Shown here: positions 31,712-39,930 of the stretch, piece by piece | How the letters are laid out: each line of letters opens with the position of its first letter | Position numbering within the stretch: position 1 is the first letter of the stretch | Made by a program: the position numbers and the translations under genes | Notes under the pieces: model-generated | Seen by the model: only the letters and a program-made list of their open reading frames with translations | Database searches by the model: none | Told to the model about the DNA's origin: nothing | NCBI GenBank assembly: GCA_002358905.1 | Contig: DEPT01000068.1 | Coordinates: forward strand, 42,071 to 106,070 | Reading direction: 5' to 3' | DNA: 64,000 bases | Source of the DNA: Akkermansiaceae bacterium UBA3385 | GTDB taxonomy: Bacteria; Verrucomicrobiota; Verrucomicrobiia; Verrucomicrobiales; Akkermansiaceae

Positions 31712-33661
31712 TTAGTCTTTGCTGCGGTTCTTGTATGCATCACGCATCTGGGCTGCGTTTACAGCGTTGGCGTGAGTCTTTTCAAGAGCGCGTTCAGCTT
31801 CGTAGGAGACCTCGTCATCCTTATCGGCTGTGTACTTCTTAAGCGTGTTCACAACCCATTCGTGGTCGCTCAGGCTTCCCAGAATGCGAATGAGCTGTGT
31901 CTTCTGCTTGCGGAGAGCCTCAAGTTCCTTCTGCTGTTCTTTCAGGGCGGGCAGTTCCGGGCTGTTATCTCCAATGTACTCGATGGAATCGGGGTCGGTC
32001 TTGAAAATGATGGCCTTTAATCCGGATGTGTCACCGTAGGGATTTTTGAAGCACATGTTAATGAGCTTATCTGCGGCTTCAATGCTCCGGGGACGATCCT
32101 GTTTCAGGATAGTGCCGATAATATCATTGATGCAGGTGAGAATGCCAGCGTCATTGCTGTAAGTTTCTTTTTGCGCAAGAATATAGTCAAGAAGATCGTC
32201 ATTGCCCCAGGAACCAAGGAGTACGGGAGCAGAGCCTCTCCATCCCTTGGCGGTGGAGAGTACTTCCTTATAATACTCCAATGCTTTCGGGGAACATGCG
32301 CGCGCAAGGGTAGCAGTCATGGTGTTATTCTTGCGCAGTTTTTCAGGCATTGTGGTGAATATTTCGTCACCCAGCTGAGCTTTGGCATCGGCATCATCCA
32401 TCATCATGAGAATGTTGTCTAAGCAGTTGCACAGGTTCGGAGCCAGTGTTGCGTCTGCAATATCGCTCTTGAGCAGCTCGATGATTTCAGGAACGTCCGC
32501 TGCTGTTACGCGAAGCCCAATGCATTCCCAAATCTGGGAAAGAATCTTCGTCTTGTTGGCCCAGGGTTTGGCTGTTTTCTTCTCAGACACAACCTTGGAG
32601 AGCTTTTTCAGGTTAGCGTTGACCTCCTGCGCATCGGAGATAGCGATGCGCTGAAGCAGCCAGTGGAAAAGGGTGGGCTTGATTTTGTTGCAGTTCTTAC
32701 CCATGGTGCTGAAAATCATGTCTCGGATAGCAGGCTCCTTTTCGGCGGCAAGACCGAGGAGGAGACACGCATTCTGAGCCACGCCTTCTGCGCGGGCTCC
32801 ATAACGCGGTTTGCCGTTTTCCCCAAGTACGAAGGGATCCACAACTACCTCCATCAGCGCCTTGGCATCAGCCATGGAGCAGCTTACGTCTACGTTCTTC
32901 TTGGCTGCGTCAGCCTGGTTTTCAACACCCTTCATGTTGATTTCCTGAGCGCGGCGGAGCAGGGAGTTGGTGTAGTCGATGTGAGCCTGAATGCGGGCGT
33001 CTTCGGCTTGTTTCTGTACAACCATGTATGTGCAGACGCCGATGGTAGCCACTAGCAGACCACATCCAACCATGAAAGGAACGGTTTTCCAGATGGGAGT
33101 ACCTTGCTCTTCAGCAATCATGGCTCGTACCATGGCAGAGCGCTCCGCTGCAGACATTTCTTCCACTTCTTCCTCCTCCTCCTCCTCCTCTGCTGCTTCC
33201 GGTTCCACCTCGGATTCTTCTTCCGTATCTTCCGAGGCTTCTTCCTCTGCAGTTTCGGGTTCAGAAGCTGTTTCAGCTGCCTGAAGGGCGGCCATCTGGC
33301 GGTTGTACTCTTCCATCTGGCGATTATATTCTTCCAGCTGGCGTTCGTACTCCTCCTGGGCCAGACGTGCGGCTTCTGCCTCTTCTGGGGGCAGTTCGGT
33401 GGATACAACGGGCGTTTCTTCCACTGGGGCCGGTGTGGAATCCTGAGTCGTTACAGGAGCTGCTGCGAGGGGTGCCTCCTCTACAGTCTCGGGGGCTGCT
33501 TTTGTCTCGGCAGGTTTAGGAACGGGAGCTTTCTTGGGCTCGATTGTCTTGCCGGTGGCACTCTTAAGCTTAATTTGCTTGGCGGGTGCGGCTCCGGAGG
33601 GTCGCAGCAGACGCGCGGGAGCGGCCGGTGCGCTGGCGGTTTTCAGTTTCGGTGTGGCCAT
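31712..33661 (-). CDS. Large hypothetical membrane-anchored acidic protein
   Basis: A 649-residue protein. Residues 1-100 are Ala/Pro/Lys-rich (low complexity, cytoplasmic). About 100-185 is an acidic coiled coil ending in a run of seven Glu. One membrane helix follows near 200 (VPFMVGCGLLVATIGVCTYMVV). The remaining 430 residues are helical with repeated patterns such as LCNCLDNILMMMDDADAK, suggesting HEAT/armadillo-like helical repeats facing the periplasm. I recognise no named family. The ATG at 33661 (MATPKLKT) is chosen because no plausible start lies closer to the coiled coil. The Glu run is encoded by a TCC trinucleotide microsatellite on the plus strand. A good terminator follows. Confidence 0.8.
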   Translation of the reverse strand: MATPKLKTASAPAAPARLLRPSGAAPAKQIKLKSATGKTIEPKKAPVPKPAETKAAPETVEEAPLAAAPVTTQDSTPAPVEETPVVSTELPPEEAEAARLAQEEYERQLEEYNRQMEEYNRQMAALQAAETASEPETAEEEASEDTEEESEVEPEAAEEEEEEEEVEEMSAAERSAMVRAMIAEEQGTPIWKTVPFMVGCGLLVATIGVCTYMVVQKQAEDARIQAHIDYTNSLLRRAQEINMKGVENQADAAKKNVDVSCSMADAKALMEVVVDPFVLGENGKPRYGARAEGVAQNACLLLGLAAEKEPAIRDMIFSTMGKNCNKIKPTLFHWLLQRIAISDAQEVNANLKKLSKVVSEKKTAKPWANKTKILSQIWECIGLRVTAADVPEIIELLKSDIADATLAPNLCNCLDNILMMMDDADAKAQLGDEIFTTMPEKLRKNNTMTATLARACSPKALEYYKEVLSTAKGWRGSAPVLLGSWGNDDLLDYILAQKETYSNDAGILTCINDIIGTILKQDRPRSIEAADKLINMCFKNPYGDTSGLKAIIFKTDPDSIEYIGDNSPELPALKEQQKELEALRKQKTQLIRILGSLSDHEWVVNTLKKYTADKDDEVSYEAERALEKTHANAVNAAQMRDAYKNRSKD

Positions 33662-33774
33662 AGTATGCAGAGATGATGAAAAAGTAACTACGTACCCTGC
33701 ACATTTAACATATTTTGGGGCAGAATGCAATCATTCATTCCGCTTTGATAGTGCTTTTTTAGGATAACTATTGC

Positions 33775-33814
33775 AAAAACGGCGAGAATCTGATGTGTAT
33801 TCAGTTCTCGCCGT
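33775..33814 (-). terminator. Terminator of the small lipoprotein gene
   Basis: 10-bp stem ACGGCGAGAA/TTCTCGCCGT with an inner CTGA/TCAG extension, followed on the minus strand by TTTTTGC. Confidence 0.88.
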
Positions 33815-33834
33815 CGCGTGTATTGAATGAGGAT

Positions 33835-34353
33835 TTATTTGATAGTGAACCGTATGTTCTTGAAGTTGTCGAAGCCGGAGCACTCGTCAGCTGTGCCGCC
33901 CTCTGCTGTGCCGGTTGTGGCAGAATCAAAGGTCAGGGTATATGATTCAAATAATTCATGTTGCGATTTGGTGAGCTTAGCCGTGGTGGCGCTTATCTTT
34001 GTGTAAGTCCACGTGACATACATATCGGTGTTGGGATCGGTGGTTACTGTATTGCCATGTGTAAAAGTGGGAGTTGTTTCTATGCCTCCGTTGCAGGGCG
34101 TGTACGGCCCCCACTTGACGGTATCGCCAACTCCATAGTCGCCAGAGCTATGCTGAGCGGCTTTGGAATCCATGATGATTTTTTTGCCTGCAACGGAAGA
34201 AGGGGCTGCGGCTGTTGCTGCCGGAACATTCAGCTGTGCGTTTAAGGTTGCACCGAGATTTTCAGCCAACGCGCGGAGGTCGGTGTTGCAACTGGACAAG
34301 GAAAAGGCGGAGGCAAGAGCCGCAAGGAGAATGAAAGTTATGAATGACCTCAC
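33835..34353 (-). CDS. Hypothetical lipoprotein
   Basis: A 172-residue lipoprotein. From a GTG start at 34353 the signal is MRSFITFILLAALASAFSLSSC with Cys22; another in-frame GTG at 34371 would add six residues. The mature part has an Ala-rich linker, then a beta-rich Thr-rich domain (DTVKWGPYTPCNGGIETTPTFTHGN, then TYTKISATTAKLTKSQHE). No family is recognised. It stands alone between two hairpins: a perfect 11-bp inverted repeat before the start and a terminator after the stop. Confidence 0.72.
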   Translation of the reverse strand: MRSFITFILLAALASAFSLSSCNTDLRALAENLGATLNAQLNVPAATAAAPSSVAGKKIIMDSKAAQHSSGDYGVGDTVKWGPYTPCNGGIETTPTFTHGNTVTTDPNTDMYVTWTYTKISATTAKLTKSQHELFESYTLTFDSATTGTAEGGTADECSGFDNFKNIRFTIK

Positions 34354-34376
34354 TATACTGCGTGAGACCACGATAA

Positions 34377-34404
34377 GACACTACCAGTTATAGCTGGTAG
34401 TGTC
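34377..34404. repeat. Perfect 11-bp inverted repeat upstream of the lipoprotein gene
   Basis: GACACTACCAG/CTGGTAGTGTC with a 6-nt loop TTATAG. On the minus strand TCTTATC follows, a poor T-run. It could be a weak terminator of the upstream gene or an operator for the lipoprotein gene. Confidence 0.6.
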
Positions 34405-34470
34405 AATGCTTAACGGAAGTGGTTGCTTCACGGTTCCGAGAGTGGGCTCTGTATGCTTTCTGTGTCGATA

Positions 34471-35232
34471 TCAACCCTGTTGAGTGCGGATTTTCAAGCA
34501 GAGCGGCACGGTGAGTATAAGTAGCGCGATTCCGTATATGCTGCCGGCAATGGGAAGTGTTGCCGCTGGTGAGGCATGAAGCCATGCTAAAGCTCCATTC
34601 ATGCAGATGGCTGTAAGCAAGGGAATTGCAGCCCAGAATTTACCTTTTCCCATACCCATGAGGAACCCTGACGCGCTCATGATTGCGGAAGGAAAGAGGA
34701 TAAGGGGTGTTCCATAGCCTATCTGACCAAGAATGAGCAGGTGGACGGATGAAAAGAGAAAGGCTGCCCACGCACCGGCTTGTCCGAGCCTGCAGACAAG
34801 CAGCCCTAGTGCCACGAGTAGCGGGCTGCCGTATAAACTCCATTCCAGATGCTGGAAGGTCTGCCAGCTGGTTGGGTCATAGCATCCGGACCAGGCAAAG
34901 ATGTAGGTGAGGGAATGGTAGCAGCAGCAAATGGTGGGGAGTCCGCACCAAAGTAAGGCGGTCGCCAGAATGTTTGTGTTTCTGGTGAGTCTGCTTCTAT
35001 GTTGCCTGATTCGGAGTATGGCGTGTATGCTCAGTGCTGCTGCGGAGGTGGATGTGAAAAACAGCCCCGCCGCGTAGATGCCGAGAGGGAGGGCACCACG
35101 CAATTCCCAGAAAGAAAAACCGGCCAGCGTGGTTCCTCCGCTTAATGGTGTCGCCTGTGCTGCGGAGCGAAGCAATCCTTGTATGAGCAGGAGGATTGCC
35201 ACTAATACAAGTAGAAACAGGCGATTTCTCAT
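34471..35232 (-). CDS. Hypothetical polytopic membrane protein
   Basis: A 253-residue protein with about seven hydrophobic segments and short loops. It has a Cys-rich segment, LPTICCCYHSLTY, near 115. The start at 35232 (MRNRLFLLVLVAILLL) gives an N-terminal membrane helix at once. No family recognised. It begins 7 nt after map on the same strand, so the two are co-transcribed. The protein has no charged catalytic motif and could be a transporter-like or accessory membrane protein. Confidence 0.65.
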   Translation of the reverse strand: MRNRLFLLVLVAILLLIQGLLRSAAQATPLSGGTTLAGFSFWELRGALPLGIYAAGLFFTSTSAAALSIHAILRIRQHRSRLTRNTNILATALLWCGLPTICCCYHSLTYIFAWSGCYDPTSWQTFQHLEWSLYGSPLLVALGLLVCRLGQAGAWAAFLFSSVHLLILGQIGYGTPLILFPSAIMSASGFLMGMGKGKFWAAIPLLTAICMNGALAWLHASPAATLPIAGSIYGIALLILTVPLCLKIRTQQG

Positions 35233-35239
35233 GAAAATG

Positions 35240-36037
35240 TTACAGAGTGATACCGAGTTGTTCCGGCAGTGCAATGCGGGGGCGTTCTGTCAGAATCTCA
35301 CCGCCTCGCGAACCAACCGCTACGGTGTGCTCAAAATGAGCGGCCCAGGAACCATCTGTCGTCACCGCAGTCCAATCGTCTTCCAGCACTCGCACTCTGT
35401 ACGAACCTAAGGTAATCATGGGCTCGATTGCCAGAATCATCCCGCGCTTCAGACGGGGAAGGGGGTAATTCGGGCGGTAGTTCGGAATCTGGGGCTCTTC
35501 GTGCAGGTGGCGGCCAACACCGTGGCCCACGTAGTCGCGCACAATGCCGAATCCAAACGGACGCACGTAGTCTTCAATGGCACCGCACACATCCATGAGA
35601 GAGTTGCCTTGCTTAGCCTGTTCGATACCACGGAAAAGTGCTTCTTCTGTCACCGCCATCAGCTTGCGGGCGCTTTCGCTTACGTTATTGCCCACGCCTA
35701 CGGTAAGGGCATTGTCTCCGTACCATCCATCGACAATAGCTCCGGCATCCAGACTTACGATGTCGCCATCCCTCAGAACCCGGGGGCCTCCAATGCCATG
35801 CACGATTTCCTCATTTACGGAAATGCAGAGTTGCCCGGGGTAACCGCCATAACCAAAGAAAGCATTGCCGCATTTTTCCCTGCGGAAAAGTTCTTTGGCA
35901 TAATCATCTATCTCCTTGGTGGTAATGCCGGGGCGGATGATGGTTTGTAGCTCCATGAGGATGCGGGCTGATACCTCACCAGCCTTGCGGAGCTTGCAGA
36001 TTTCGTTCGGGTTGCGTACGGGGATGCGTTCAGCCAT
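35240..36037 (-). CDS. map: Methionine aminopeptidase, type I
   Basis: A 265-residue MetAP that removes the initiator Met. Metal ligands are visible in order: the Asp in SLDAGAIVDGWYGDNA (two Asp), His in GHGVGRHLHEEP, Glu in MILAIEPMI, and Glu in AHFEHTVAV. It starts at MAERIPVRNPNE, where the family starts. There is no N-terminal zinc/SH3 extension. It is the first gene of a two-gene minus-strand unit, with its promoter at 36052-36080, divergent from lpxA. Confidence 0.96.
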   Translation of the reverse strand: MAERIPVRNPNEICKLRKAGEVSARILMELQTIIRPGITTKEIDDYAKELFRREKCGNAFFGYGGYPGQLCISVNEEIVHGIGGPRVLRDGDIVSLDAGAIVDGWYGDNALTVGVGNNVSESARKLMAVTEEALFRGIEQAKQGNSLMDVCGAIEDYVRPFGFGIVRDYVGHGVGRHLHEEPQIPNYRPNYPLPRLKRGMILAIEPMITLGSYRVRVLEDDWTAVTTDGSWAAHFEHTVAVGSRGGEILTERPRIALPEQLGITL

Positions 36038-36051
36038 GATTAACTGGCGGT

Positions 36052-36080
36052 ATTGTAGCACACCTGGGCGGTGGCGGCAA
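36052..36080 (-). promoter_or_regulatory. Promoter of map
   Basis: -35 TTGCCG (36075-36080), 17-nt spacer, -10 TACAAT (36052-36057); 14 nt to the ATG, giving a leader of roughly 7 nt. Confidence 0.75.
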
Positions 36081-36121
36081 GCGTGTTCCCTGTATATTTT
36101 GTTGGAAAAGGCATTTTGTGC

Positions 36122-36151
36122 TTGAAGAAATGGGGGACGGAGTGCTAGTAT
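36122..36151 (+). promoter_or_regulatory. Promoter of lpxA, leaderless type
   Basis: -35 TTGAAG (36122-36127), 18-nt spacer, -10 TAGTAT (36146-36151), 7 nt before the ATG at 36159. Confidence 0.7.
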
Positions 36152-36158
36152 ACGAGAT

Positions 36159-36947
36159 ATGGCAGATATTCATCCGACAGCTATTGTTGACCCGACTTGC
36201 GAACTTGCCGATGACGTCAAGATTGGGCCGTATTGTGTGGTTGGTCCGCATGTGCAGCTGGGCGAGGGCTGCGTGTTGCATAGCCATGTGGTGATTGGCG
36301 GGCCGTCCAGAATTGGCAAGGGAAATGAATTTTATCCTTTCGCTACCATTGGTACTAAGACTCAGGATCTCAAGTACGCTGGTGAGCTGACTACACTGGA
36401 GATTGGTGATTACAATGTTTTTCGGGAGTATTGCAATATCAACCGCTCTACAGCACCCGACTTGCGGACTGTTATCGGTTCGTACAATAATTTCCTGATT
36501 CATTCCCACTGTGGCCATGAATGCCATGTGGGCAATCACAATATCTTCTCGGGTTATGCGGCAGCTGCAGGTCATTGCGAAATCGGTAACTGGGTGATTG
36601 TTTCCGGTTGCGCTGCACTGCACCAGTTTGTGCGCATTGGTGACCATGCCATGGTGGGTGGCATGGCCAAGGTTGTGCAGGACATTGCTCCTTACATGAT
36701 TGCCGAAGGTTCTCCGGCCGGCCTTCGCGCTGTTAACCAGGTGGGGCTTTCCCGCCGTGGTTTCTCGGATGAGGATATCCGTGCTATTCGCTTTGCCTAT
36801 CGTAAACTCTTCCTGCATAAGGATAACAAGGATAAACTGGAAGATAAGCTGGCCGAGGTGCTGGGAGATGAAAAGTATGGCAGCAACTCGCATATTGCTT
36901 ATCTTGTGGATTTCCTGCGTGCTTCCCAGCGCGGATTTGCCCGCTAA
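36159..36947 (+). CDS. lpxA: Acyl-ACP--UDP-N-acetylglucosamine O-acyltransferase
   Basis: A 262-residue left-handed beta-helix enzyme that makes the first committed lipid A intermediate. Hexapeptide repeats run from ADIHPTAIVDPTCELADDVKIGP to about residue 190. The catalytic His lies in the NFLIHSHCGHECHVGN region, near 115. The C-terminal helical bundle has RRGFSDEDIRAIRFAYRKLF. It is separated from other lpx genes. Its presence shows that this organism makes LPS-type lipid A. The HAD gene begins at the base after its stop codon. Confidence 0.95.
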   Translation: MADIHPTAIVDPTCELADDVKIGPYCVVGPHVQLGEGCVLHSHVVIGGPSRIGKGNEFYPFATIGTKTQDLKYAGELTTLEIGDYNVFREYCNINRSTAPDLRTVIGSYNNFLIHSHCGHECHVGNHNIFSGYAAAAGHCEIGNWVIVSGCAALHQFVRIGDHAMVGGMAKVVQDIAPYMIAEGSPAGLRAVNQVGLSRRGFSDEDIRAIRFAYRKLFLHKDNKDKLEDKLAEVLGDEKYGSNSHIAYLVDFLRASQRGFAR

Positions 36948-37618
36948 TGAAAAAATATCTGGTTTTTGACCTGGATGGCACTTTGGTTGATTCTCTGCCG
37001 GGAATAGCGGCGGGAATCAACCGTGCTTTATCTGTCTGCGGGTATCCGACCCATGCGCCGGAAAAGGTGCGCAATATGATAGGTCGCGGCGCAGCGAATC
37101 TCTGTGCTCAGGCCATCGGGTATCCTGATTCTGCGGATGCTCCACCGGAAGAATTGGAACGTGTGCATGCTGCTTTTCGCAGAGAATATCCGCATTGTTG
37201 GTGCGGAGATGAATACACCCGCGCATACGAGGGTATTATTGTTCTATTGGAAAAACTGGCAGCGACTGGGGCAAAGCTGTCGGTGCTTTCCAATAAGCCT
37301 CATGAGGTGACGGAACCCATGGTGCGGCATATCTTCCCCACGGTGCCTTTTGATGTGGTGCTGGGGTATACCCCGGCATTCCCCCGCAAGCCGAATCCGG
37401 CTTCCATGCACCATATTGCGGAGAAGTGGGGGATTGCTCCTTCGGAGATAACTCTGGTGGGCGATTCTCTCTTTGATGCCCGCTGCGCGGAAAATGCCGG
37501 CACCGGGCTGGTGCTGGTGGGTTGGGGGTATGCCGCTGACCCGGCTGCTCTGCGGGCCTGGCCTGCACCGGTTTGCGAAACGATGGCAGAGCTGGCGGCT
37601 CACTTGCTGGGTGAATGA
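36947..37618 (+). CDS. HAD-family phosphatase, phosphoglycolate phosphatase-like
   Basis: A 223-residue HAD subfamily IA protein: motif I DLDGTLVDS, a helical cap, motif II LSNKPH, motif III Lys in FPRKPNP, motif IV GDSLFDARCA. The set matches Gph-type phosphatases that clear 2-phosphoglycolate, though related enzymes have other phosphorylated substrates. It starts directly at the lpxA stop codon (they share 1 nt) and its own stop overlaps the next start by 4 nt, so lpxA, this gene and the membrane-protein gene form one translationally coupled unit. Confidence 0.88.
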   Translation: MKKYLVFDLDGTLVDSLPGIAAGINRALSVCGYPTHAPEKVRNMIGRGAANLCAQAIGYPDSADAPPEELERVHAAFRREYPHCWCGDEYTRAYEGIIVLLEKLAATGAKLSVLSNKPHEVTEPMVRHIFPTVPFDVVLGYTPAFPRKPNPASMHHIAEKWGIAPSEITLVGDSLFDARCAENAGTGLVLVGWGYAADPAALRAWPAPVCETMAELAAHLLGE

Positions 37619-38556
37619 AGTATTTGTACGTCACGCTGCGGGTGGTGCTGGCGGTGCTGCTTCTGGTGCCGGTGCTGGGGCTGCCGTATCTTCATGCCTG
37701 GAATCTCAGGAATTTGTATGGTGTGCTGCATGAGGAACCGTATCTGAAGATTAGTCCGGATGTCGTGGACCCTGCCAATGAAGGCCGCCGGGTGCAGCTG
37801 ACTGCTCCGGCGTATACTGATGAGTGGCTGGAACTGCCGGATATCGGTGTGCGTTGCCAGGCTCTGCGGCTGGAGTTGGAGAACGATGGTTACACGAAGG
37901 AACGCTTCTTCATGGGGCTGCCTTTGCGGGAGCGCTGCTGCTATGCCCGCCATATCCGGCTGGGTGCGTTCTCTGTTCATATGGAGGGTGAACGGATGTC
38001 GAGGTATATGGGAAGACAAGCGCTTCCCTGGGAGTATCTGAATCTGCCCGGGGCCTGGGTGCCTCATTGCCGCGTGGTGCAGGATGGGCGCTGGGAGGAG
38101 AAGTATTACCTGAATCTGGAGTTCGAGGGTGAGACAGCACGCCGGATGCACGGCAGTATGGCTGCAAATGGTTCGGTTGTGGTGGTGCGTGGTGTGCAGA
38201 GAGGGGCGGAGATAAAGCCGGTACATGGGCTGGCGTATGATGAAAGTTTCTTTCTATCAACGGATTATTGTGCGAGGGAACGGGTGTGGTGGAATGCGGG
38301 TGTAAGCCAGTGCATGCTTCTGATGCTGCCTGCTTTGTTCCTGGGGATATTCCGTCTGGTGTATTGGCGGCAGGCTGGGAAAAGTGCACCTCTGGCCATC
38401 TGGCTCATGCTGCTGCTGGAGGCGGTGGCTTTTCTCTGCTTCGGCGGGGTGCGCGATGCCTGCTGGACAGGCGTTTCCGCTGCGGTGGTTGCGCTGTCTC
38501 TCTGGCAGATTGTGCGGATGGTGCGCGCTTTTGGCGTTGACGGTAAGGCGGAATGA
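37615..38556 (+). CDS. Hypothetical membrane protein
   Basis: A 313-residue protein. An N-terminal hydrophobic segment (LRVVLAVLLLVPVLGLPYL) serves as signal or anchor. A long extracytoplasmic domain of about 210 residues follows, with mixed strands and many Tyr/Arg, and then three membrane helices near the C-terminus (about 228-250, 258-278 and 283-303). I recognise no family. It is coupled to the HAD gene by an ATGA overlap. Confidence 0.65.
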   Translation: MKYLYVTLRVVLAVLLLVPVLGLPYLHAWNLRNLYGVLHEEPYLKISPDVVDPANEGRRVQLTAPAYTDEWLELPDIGVRCQALRLELENDGYTKERFFMGLPLRERCCYARHIRLGAFSVHMEGERMSRYMGRQALPWEYLNLPGAWVPHCRVVQDGRWEEKYYLNLEFEGETARRMHGSMAANGSVVVVRGVQRGAEIKPVHGLAYDESFFLSTDYCARERVWWNAGVSQCMLLMLPALFLGIFRLVYWRQAGKSAPLAIWLMLLLEAVAFLCFGGVRDACWTGVSAAVVALSLWQIVRMVRAFGVDGKAE

Positions 38557-38565
38557 GGGTATTAT
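38537..38565 (+). promoter_or_regulatory. Promoter of the AI-2E-family transporter gene, leaderless type
   Basis: -35 TTGACG (38537-38542), 17-nt spacer, -10 TATTAT (38560-38565), 6 nt before the ATG at 38572. It overlaps the end of the preceding coding region. Confidence 0.75.
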
Positions 38566-38571
38566 TCCGGC

Positions 38572-39804
38572 ATGAAGCTTCAGGATAGGGACGTACCTAC
38601 AATTTTTCAACGGCAAATTTGTTGGGCTGCACTTACCGGGATTGCCCTGGCTGTGGTGGTGATACTGGTCTGTGGTCTGCTTTTTGGGCTTGGTGCGCTG
38701 TTTGTGTCGTTGGAGCCGGTGCTTCTGCCTGTGGTGATTGCCGGTTTCTTTGCTTATATACTTTCCCCCTGTGTGGCGCTTGTACAGAAACGCATCAAAA
38801 AGCGAGTGTGGGCAGTGGTTGCGGTTATGGCCGCTGCGGGGGTGTTGCTGGTGGGGCTGGGACTTACCATTGTGCCTCCGCTGGTGAATCAGACCGGTGA
38901 GTTGATTTCCAAACGCGAGCAGATTCTGGTGAGCGCCGTGGAGGGCGGCAAGGCTCAACTGGCCGAAAATCGCCTGCTGCAGAGGGGGATTGATATGCTG
39001 TACGGTAAGATGCTCAAGGATGCCCGTGCATCCGAGTTGCCGTTGGAGGATTATGAGAATCTTTCCCAGGAAACAACTTATGAGGGTAAGCTGACCGCTA
39101 TTCTGAGCTTTAATTCATCTTATCTCACCGAAAAGGGCCTCGCCTGGCTCACGGCGGGCACCCGGGCGCTTTCCGGCTTGTCGATGGTGCTCATCGGTGC
39201 CATCATGGTGCCGGTATTCCTGTTCTATTTCCTGCTGGAAAGTGCCAGTATTGCGAAAAACTGGCACACGGTGCTGCCTATCCGCCGCTCCGCCTTCCGT
39301 GAGGAAGTGGTGGGAACCCTGCAGGAAATCAATGATTACATCATTTCCTTTGTGCGCGGTCAGATGCTGGTGAGCGTGATTGATGGTGTGATTCTTGCTA
39401 TTGCGCTGAAGATTATGGGCTTGCCGTATGCGGTCACGATTGCCGCCGCTGCGGCTCTGCTGGGTGTGATTCCCTACCTGGGTATGATTGGAACCTGGAT
39501 TCCCGCGGTGCTTATTGCCTGGTTCACCTGGCATGATGTGAGCCATGTGGTCATTGTAAGTGCCATTTTTGCCTGTGTGAGCCAGTTCGATGGCTGGGTG
39601 CTTCAGCCTCGCATCCTGGGCAGCCGCGTGAAGATGCACGACCTTACTATCATGTTCTCCGTGCTCTTCTGGAGCTTCGTCATCGGAGGCGTGGTGGGTG
39701 CCTTGCTTGCCGTGCCGCTCACTGCATCCATCAAGGTACTGTTCACTCGCTACATCTGGTCTTCCTACAGAAGAGAGCAGATTACTCTTTCTCCTAAAGA
39801 TTGA
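38572..39804 (+). CDS. AI-2E family transporter (PerM/TqsA-like permease)
   Basis: A 410-residue membrane protein with the PF01594 layout. Two N-terminal helices are followed by a helical soluble loop (about 95-190), then a cluster of membrane helices with GVIPYLGMIGTWIPAVLIAW and the conserved DGWVLQPRILGSRVKMHDL segment near 350. Characterised relatives export the quorum signal AI-2, act as Na+/H+ antiporters, or link to cell-wall hydrolase control; the substrate here cannot be told. Confidence 0.88.
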   Translation: MKLQDRDVPTIFQRQICWAALTGIALAVVVILVCGLLFGLGALFVSLEPVLLPVVIAGFFAYILSPCVALVQKRIKKRVWAVVAVMAAAGVLLVGLGLTIVPPLVNQTGELISKREQILVSAVEGGKAQLAENRLLQRGIDMLYGKMLKDARASELPLEDYENLSQETTYEGKLTAILSFNSSYLTEKGLAWLTAGTRALSGLSMVLIGAIMVPVFLFYFLLESASIAKNWHTVLPIRRSAFREEVVGTLQEINDYIISFVRGQMLVSVIDGVILAIALKIMGLPYAVTIAAAAALLGVIPYLGMIGTWIPAVLIAWFTWHDVSHVVIVSAIFACVSQFDGWVLQPRILGSRVKMHDLTIMFSVLFWSFVIGGVVGALLAVPLTASIKVLFTRYIWSSYRREQITLSPKD

Positions 39805-39834
39805 GTCATATTTGCCTTGCGGGTTGACGTAGGC

Positions 39835-39863
39835 TTGCCAAAGACTTAGCCCTGTGCTAGAAT
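39835..39863 (+). promoter_or_regulatory. Promoter of secA
   Basis: -35 TTGCCA (39835-39840), 17-nt spacer, -10 TAGAAT (39858-39863). The leader is about 60 nt, unlike the leaderless genes nearby. Confidence 0.8.
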
Positions 39864-39869
39864 GTCGAA

Positions 39870-39897
39870 CCACACGCCGCGTGCGCGGGCGTGGTGG
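39870..39897 (+). promoter_or_regulatory. Hairpin at the 5' end of the secA mRNA
   Basis: CCAC-ACGCC pairs with GGCGT-GTGG with one bulged G, at the very start of the transcript. It is a candidate for mRNA stability or for control of secA translation. Confidence 0.4.
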
Positions 39898-39930
39898 ACT
39901 GTCATCTGATATCTCTGAAAGTTTTCTGAT

